In this document: piece after piece, positions 60,073 through 64,000 of the stretch | Layout of the letters: each line of letters opens with the position of its first letter | How positions within the stretch are numbered: position 1 is the first letter of the stretch | NCBI GenBank assembly: GCA_045593325.1 | Contig: JAZNWL010000067.1 | Location: 28,582-92,581, forward strand | Length of the DNA: 64,000 bases | Source: UMGS1484 sp045593325 | GTDB taxonomy: Bacteria > Bacillota > Clostridia > Oscillospirales > Acutalibacteraceae | Direction of reading: 5' to 3' | Made by a program: the position numbers and the translations under genes | Notes under the pieces: model-generated | Databases searched by the model: none | Told to the model about the DNA's origin: nothing | Seen by the model: only the letters and a program-made list of their open reading frames with translations

Positions 60073-60265
60073 GCGTTGTATCCGTGAGGACACAACGCAG
60101 CGATATAAATCCCTTACGGGATTTGCGATATACCTAACGGTGCGATATAAGGCTGCGCCTTTCGATATATCCTTCGGATGAGACGGGATTTATATCATAT
60201 CGCGTTTACCGTTAGGTAAACATATCGAATTTTACGTAGTAAAATATATCGAATTGCGAAGCAAT
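60073..60265. repeat. Array of small palindromes linked by GATATA/TATATC
   Basis: Seven hairpins: GCGTTGT..ACAACGC (60073-60098), AAATCCC-TTAC-GGGATTT (60107-60124), AAGGC-TGC-GCCTT (60149-60161), ATCC-TTC-GGAT (60169-60179), GTTTACC-GTTA-GGTAAAC (60204-60221), ATTTTAC-GTA-GTAAAAT (60229-60245), ATTGC-GAA-GCAAT (60253-60265). GATAT or ATATC links lie between them. TACCTAACGGT (60131-60141) also pairs with ACCGTTAGGTA (60208-60218), so a larger cruciform is possible. Confidence 0.85.
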
Positions 60266-60313
60266 ATATCGCAAAACCACCATTCTCAAAATTAAATATG
60301 TTTTGAGATAGTA

Positions 60314-60346
60314 AAAAGCTGTGTAGAAATTTTCTACACAGCTTTT
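60314..60346 (+). terminator. Terminator of the gyrase operon
   Basis: Near-perfect inverted repeat AAAAGCTGTGTAGAAA / TTTCTACACAGCTTTT followed by AATTT. It is the only good terminator between gyrA and lgt and may act in both directions. Confidence 0.8.
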
Positions 60347-60387
60347 AATTTGGCGTCTTTAGGCGTGAAAATAAACCCCCGCTTCTA

Positions 60388-60404
60388 CCGTTGCGTAGCA
60401 ACGG
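60388..60404. repeat. Hairpin near the 3' end of lgt
   Basis: CCGTTGC-GTA-GCAACGG, the same loop type as the arrays. It is followed by a T-rich stretch on the plus strand. Confidence 0.6.
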
Positions 60405-60414
60405 GCATTTTTAT

Positions 60415-61200
60415 TTATATTCTTTGTTTTCTCCATTTATATAGACGAATCAACCCATAAATGAGCAAAACAATGGAAATCCATTGAGAAGTGGAAAGGC
60501 CGTAGAAAATCCCCCGATAGGTATCTCCCCGGAAAAATTCCAGAATATAACGGCAAATGGGGTAGGTTAATAGGTACAAGGTGAATAATAATCCTTTGGC
60601 TTTTCCTTTTTTCAAAAGATAAAGCAGAAGCAGGAAAATGCAAAGATTGGCAAAGGCTTCCACCAACTGTACGGGAAAACGGGATACCCCGTTGGCTTCT
60701 TCAATTAAACTATGATGATACACAAACCCCAATTCACTTTCCACCCCAAAGCAACAGCCGGAGAAGAAACAACCCAGTCTACCGAAAATGTGAAACAGTG
60801 GGGTTGCCAAAGAAACAACGTCCGTATATTCTGCAGTTAAACACTGTTTTCGTTTTAAATAGAGTGCTCCTGCAAGAACACCGACAATAAATCCGCCGTA
60901 CCAGACACCACCGCCGAAAATAGCCTGTAATGCCTTCAGTACACTTCCAAAAGAAGTGGCTTTATCCAGGTTTGTAAGCAAAATAAACAAGAGTTTGTAA
61001 TTTAAAGCCCCGTATAATAAATGGGCGCCGATAATTCCTCCACCAAAACAAAAGAGCATGGTAACCAAAACGGTTATCTCATCAATACTGCGCTTGAGGG
61101 CGGTGCGGTAAGTCACCCATAGGGTAGCCAACACACCTGCTAAGGCGAAAATCATATAAGGAGAAATTTCTTTTTCAAATATCGTAATGTTCGGTATCAT
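60415..61200 (-). CDS. lgt: Prolipoprotein diacylglyceryl transferase
   Basis: About 261 aa. Seven hydrophobic segments. The Lgt signature GRLGCFFSGCCFGVESELG near residue 145 and the conserved Arg and His are present. It transfers diacylglycerol to the lipobox cysteine of prolipoproteins. ATG 61200 has GGAAGGG 10 nt upstream; the earlier in-frame Met is in the terminator upstream. Confidence 0.95.
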   Translation of the reverse strand: MIPNITIFEKEISPYMIFALAGVLATLWVTYRTALKRSIDEITVLVTMLFCFGGGIIGAHLLYGALNYKLLFILLTNLDKATSFGSVLKALQAIFGGGVWYGGFIVGVLAGALYLKRKQCLTAEYTDVVSLATPLFHIFGRLGCFFSGCCFGVESELGFVYHHSLIEEANGVSRFPVQLVEAFANLCIFLLLLYLLKKGKAKGLLFTLYLLTYPICRYILEFFRGDTYRGIFYGLSTSQWISIVLLIYGLIRLYKWRKQRI

Positions 61201-61225
61201 ACTATAAAATCCCTTCCAAAAATGG

Positions 61226-61257
61226 AAAACCGGCATAAGAAACCTTATGCCGGTTTT
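61226..61257 (-). terminator. Terminator after the DUF4190 gene
   Basis: AAAACCGGCATAAG...CTTATGCCGGTTTT stem, 21 nt after the stop. On the minus strand the 3' arm itself ends in TTTT. Confidence 0.85.
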
Positions 61258-61278
61258 AAGTACTTGGGAATAACTTAA

Positions 61279-61653
61279 TTAGGTCAAGTCTTCCAGATCA
61301 GCCAAAGCATCTTCCAGTTCGTTCAAGCTGCCGCCCAAAGCGTCGTCAACAGCGTTGGTAGCTGCTGCACAAGCCAAAGCGCAGATAACACCGATTGCAC
61401 TGAAAACAGTACCGATGATACCCAAAACCAAACCGGTTACAGCCATGCCTTTGCCGGCACCGGTAACTTTAGCTTCTTTCATGCCTTTAACACCCAAAAT
61501 GATGCCCAGGATGGACAATACCAAGGTGATGAAAGGAACGATGAAATGACCGCCAATGAGACCGCCAACTACACCGATGATGCCGCAAACCATAGCGGCG
61601 ATTGCTTTGCCTTTAGAAGGGGCAGCAACGGGTTGCATGTTGTTTTGATCCAT
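61279..61653 (-). CDS. DUF4190-type membrane protein
   Basis: 124 aa. A polar N-terminus followed by three hydrophobic segments with the KGKAIAAMVCGIIGVVGGLI and VTGLVLGIIGTVFSAIGVIC patterns of DUF4190. Function unknown. GGAGG lies 9 nt upstream of the start. Single gene with its own promoter and terminator. Confidence 0.85.
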   Translation of the reverse strand: MDQNNMQPVAAPSKGKAIAAMVCGIIGVVGGLIGGHFIVPFITLVLSILGIILGVKGMKEAKVTGAGKGMAVTGLVLGIIGTVFSAIGVICALACAAATNAVDDALGGSLNELEDALADLEDLT

Positions 61654-61684
61654 GATTGAAAACCTCCTTTTAGTTTGTATTATT

Positions 61685-61714
61685 ATATTACCATACTAAT
61701 ATTATATATGTCAA
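61685..61714 (-). promoter_or_regulatory. Promoter of the DUF4190 gene
   Basis: Minus strand TTGACA (61709-61714), 18-bp spacer, TAATAT (61685-61690). Confidence 0.6.
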
Positions 61715-61744
61715 TAAATTTTTCGAAAATGAAACAAGAATTGT

Positions 61745-61787
61745 CGAAAAAAAGGAGGTTTGCCTCATGTCAGAGACAAACCTCCTT
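61745..61787 (-). terminator. Terminator after the DUF1858 gene
   Basis: Minus strand AAGGAGGTTTG...CAAACCTCCTT stem followed by TTTTTTTC, 20 nt after the stop. Confidence 0.92.
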
Positions 61788-61806
61788 AAATTTGTGTACT
61801 TTTGGA

Positions 61807-61995
61807 TTACAGAGCGTTGATTTGAGCGATGATTTCGTCAGCATCCACTCCGTGGACTTCGCAAGCCTGGCCAATGGTTTCGCCTCTGGCAGAGGGGCAA
61901 CCCAAGCAGTGCATACCCATGTTCAGCAAAATTTCTGCGGCTTCGGGTTTCACGTCTAACAATTCACCGATGATCATATCTTTGGTAATTTCCAT
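61807..61995 (-). CDS. DUF1858 domain protein
   Basis: 62 aa from ATG 61995. The pattern ITKDMIIGELLDVKPEAAEI and HCLGCPSARGETIGQACEVH with a CxxC pair matches the DUF1858/TIGR03980 disulfide-type small proteins, often fused to or near hybrid-cluster or metal proteins. Function unknown. Starts 20 nt after ftsH and is probably cotranscribed with it. Confidence 0.88.
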   Translation of the reverse strand: MEITKDMIIGELLDVKPEAAEILLNMGMHCLGCPSARGETIGQACEVHGVDADEIIAQINAL

Positions 61996-62015
61996 GGTTT
62001 TCAAATCCTTTCTTT

Positions 62016-63854
62016 TTACTGTGCTGTGGCTTCCATAGCGGAACGGAAGGAATCAGCATCCATTTTTTCATTTTCAAACAAATATTTGGCAATCTGGTGG
62101 AGTTTATCCATGTGGTCACTCAAAATTTGTTTGGCGTGTTCATATTCACCTTCAACAATGGCGCGAATTTCCTCGTCAATGGCGGCTGCCACTTGGTCGG
62201 AATAGGTTTGAGTGGAGTTAAAGTCACGGCCTAAGAAAACTTCTTCATGATGCTTTCCGTAAAGAATGGGCCCTAACTTTTCGCTCATACCGTATTTCAT
62301 CACCATTTTTTGAGCAATTTCGGTGGCACGTTGAATGTCGTTGGAAGCCCCGGTGCAAATATCATTCTGGGTCAGGGCTTCGGCAACACGGCCAGCCAAA
62401 AGGGAACAAATTTGTTCCTTTAATTGAATACGGGAAACGTGGGATTGGTCATCCGCGGGGCGGTACATAGTGAACCCTGCCGCCATGCCCCGGGGGATGA
62501 TGGAGATCTGATGAACTTCATCCTGGGTGGGCAGATAGTAAGAAACAATGGCGTGGCCTGCTTCGTGATAACTGGTAATCATTTTATCCTTATCTTTCAG
62601 CACGCGGGATTTCTTTTCCACACCCATCACCACTTTAATGGTGGCTTCTTCAATGTCGCTTTCCACAATGGCCTTTGCCTTTTTACGGGCGGCAAGCAAA
62701 GCGGCTTCGTTGAGCAGGTTTTCCAAGTCAGCCCCGGTAAATCCGGCGGTGGTTTGGGCAATGACTTTTAAGTCTACGTCGGGACCCAAGGGTTTTCCAC
62801 GGGAGTGTACCCGCAAAATGGCTTCACGGCCTTTTACGTCGGGATAGCCAACCACGATCTGACGGTCAAACCGACCGGGACGAAGCAAAGCGGGGTCCAG
62901 CACGTCCGAACGGTTGGTGGCTGCCATAACAATAACCCCTTCGTTGGGACCGAACCCGTCCATTTCCACCAGCAGTTGGTTCAGGGTTTGTTCCCGTTCG
63001 TCGTGTCCGCCGCCGAGACCGGTGCCTCGTTGACGGCCAACAGCGTCAATTTCATCAATAAACACAATGGCGGGAGCGTTTTTCTTGGCTTCTCCAAACA
63101 AATCACGAACACGGGAAGCCCCTACCCCAACGAACATTTCCACAAAGTCGGAACCGGAAATGGAATAGAAGGGAACCCCGGCTTCCCCTGCCACAGCGCG
63201 GGCAAGAAGGGTTTTCCCGGTACCCGGAGGGCCCACAAGAAGAACTCCTTTGGGAATGCGGGCGCCCATATCGTTAAACCGACCGGGACTTTTTAAGAAT
63301 TCCACCAGTTCGGTCAATTCTTCCTTTTCTTCGTCTGCCCCGGCAACGTCAGCAAAGGTGGTTTTCCGTTTGCTGTCCCCTTTGCGGTAACGGGCTTTGC
63401 CAAAACTCATGGCTTTGTCGCCACCCATGCCGGACATTTTCTTCATCATAAAGAACCAGAAGAACCCAATAACCGCAATCATCAACAAAGTGGGCAGGAA
63501 ACTGACGATCCAGGAGGTCTTGCTCACAGTAAAGTTGTAGGAAAGGGTTTTGGCGTTTTCTTCGGTGCCGGTGTATTGTTCCTTTAATATATCTTGAATG
63601 TCGTTATAAAAAATATTTACGTCAGGAACTTCGTACACTTGCTTTGTGGTGTTTCCGCTTTCCACATATTCCAAATGACCCGAAGTCAAGTTTAATGTAA
63701 ATTGTTCAATTTTGCCGTCGTAAAATTTTTCCACAACGGTGGAATAGGCAGGGGCATTGGCTTGGTTGAATTGCCCCATGGTGGCAATGGATCCCACAAG
63801 GATCAACAGGGGAATCCCGATGATCAGCAGGGTATTGCGAAGGTTCTTTTTCAT
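62016..63854 (-). CDS. ftsH: ATP-dependent zinc metalloprotease FtsH
   Basis: About 612 aa. Two membrane helices (near residues 7-27 and 103-123) with a periplasmic-side domain between, AAA+ module with Walker A GPPGTGKTLLARAV and Walker B IVFIDEIDAVG, the second region of homology, and the zinc site HEAGHA. ATG 63854 fits the usual FtsH start (MKKNLRNTLLIIG), but the strong GGAGAT is about 48 nt upstream, on the far side of the palindrome at 63864-63903, so initiation may begin at an earlier codon or be controlled by structure. Confidence 0.95.
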   Translation of the reverse strand: MKKNLRNTLLIIGIPLLILVGSIATMGQFNQANAPAYSTVVEKFYDGKIEQFTLNLTSGHLEYVESGNTTKQVYEVPDVNIFYNDIQDILKEQYTGTEENAKTLSYNFTVSKTSWIVSFLPTLLMIAVIGFFWFFMMKKMSGMGGDKAMSFGKARYRKGDSKRKTTFADVAGADEEKEELTELVEFLKSPGRFNDMGARIPKGVLLVGPPGTGKTLLARAVAGEAGVPFYSISGSDFVEMFVGVGASRVRDLFGEAKKNAPAIVFIDEIDAVGRQRGTGLGGGHDEREQTLNQLLVEMDGFGPNEGVIVMAATNRSDVLDPALLRPGRFDRQIVVGYPDVKGREAILRVHSRGKPLGPDVDLKVIAQTTAGFTGADLENLLNEAALLAARKKAKAIVESDIEEATIKVVMGVEKKSRVLKDKDKMITSYHEAGHAIVSYYLPTQDEVHQISIIPRGMAAGFTMYRPADDQSHVSRIQLKEQICSLLAGRVAEALTQNDICTGASNDIQRATEIAQKMVMKYGMSEKLGPILYGKHHEEVFLGRDFNSTQTYSDQVAAAIDEEIRAIVEGEYEHAKQILSDHMDKLHQIAKYLFENEKMDADSFRSAMEATAQ

Positions 63855-63863
63855 TCCATCACG

Positions 63864-63903
63864 TATAATTAAAACCATCTCGAAAGGGGTGGTTTTAATT
63901 ATA
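63864..63903 (-). promoter_or_regulatory. 14-bp perfect palindrome over the ftsH translation start
   Basis: TATAATTAAAACCA (63864-63877) and TGGTTTTAATTATA (63890-63903) are exact inverse complements with a 12-nt loop (TCTCGAAAGGGG on the plus strand). On the minus strand the first arm touches GGAGATAT, and the second arm lies just before the ATG at 63854. It could be an operator or an mRNA hairpin. Confidence 0.8.
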
Positions 63904-64000
63904 TCTCCTTTCTTAAAATTTTGATTATATTTGTAGGAGTAGCTACCTACGATATAATTAAGACAAGCACTGTGGATTTGTATCTATATCATTACAGCTT
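63904..64000. other. Upstream region of ftsH to the window edge
   Basis: AT-rich. A TATAAT on the minus strand (63924-63929) may be the -10 box of ftsH, without a clear -35. GTAGG...CCTAC forms a small hairpin at 63933-63950. No gene is seen. Confidence 0.4.

Larger units (their letters stand above)
60048..60414. other. Gyrase-lgt intergenic region (367 bp)
   Basis: No gene. It contains the palindrome array at 60073-60265, a hairpin at 60284-60308 (TCTCAAAA / TTTTGAGA), the terminator at 60314-60346, and the hairpin CCGTTGC-GTA-GCAACGG at 60388-60404. Confidence 0.8.

Noticed and set aside
60073..60265. CRISPR array
   Set aside because: The repeats are palindromes with different arms and irregular spacing, not identical direct repeats with spacers, and no cas gene is present.

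Overview
This window looks like the replication-origin region of a low-to-mid GC Clostridia chromosome (Firmicutes, possibly a gut Oscillospirales-type lineage; the exact genus cannot be set from sequence reading alone). The reasons are the dnaA-dnaN-yaaA-recF-remB-gyrB-gyrA block, parA/parB with two parS sites, a full S10-spc-alpha ribosomal protein cluster with zinc-type S14, S4, L24 and L36, consensus sigma-A promoters with AAGGAGG ribosome binding sites, and surface proteins with dockerin, BspA-type leucine-rich and InlB-type repeats. No rRNA, tRNA, insertion sequence, prophage or CRISPR array was seen.

Layout. 0-4.7 kb holds accessory genes: a zinc-ribbon membrane protein, a secreted dockerin protein, an agr-like LytTR regulator/GHKL kinase pair with a likely autoregulatory site, and a MecA-like adaptor with its own promoter. 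4.7-13.9 kb is a leftward housekeeping operon: DUF951, prfA, plsX, rnc, radical SAM protein, smc, ftsY and, after a hairpin-rich spacer, rdgB. 14-22 kb is mixed: an S1-domain protein, an InlB-repeat surface protein with an NPETG sorting signal, DegV, ComEC, an AraC regulator, and a large LRR-dockerin protein. 22-37.9 kb is the leftward ribosomal superoperon from rpsJ to rplQ, including secY, adk, map, infA and rpoA, preceded by a structured leader and a clear promoter. 38-46.2 kb has mmcQ/yjbR, the TPP-riboswitch-controlled thiT-thiN pair, a GH78-type rhamnosidase, and two FAD oxidoreductases that share an operon with it.

At 46.2 kb transcription flips from mostly leftward to mostly rightward, exactly where two parS sites flank a divergent promoter. 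From there parA-parB-serS run rightward, followed by an inverted AEC transporter gene, then dnaA to gyrA. The gyrB-gyrA pair is interrupted by a zinc-ribbon/YcxB-like membrane protein. 60-64 kb has a dense array of small hairpins, then leftward lgt, a DUF4190 protein, a DUF1858 protein and ftsH.

The most unusual non-coding signals are two arrays of short palindromes (5.3 kb and 60.1 kb) whose arms differ in sequence but whose loops are mostly of GNA/GNRA type on one strand; a 14-bp perfect palindrome over the ftsH translation start; the pair of parS sites around one promoter; two CCTATTCG repeats 21 bp apart upstream of the LytTR gene; and an origin-proximal dnaA-dnaN gap without recognisable consensus DnaA boxes. 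All functional calls rest on motif and family recognition by eye; no database search was run.
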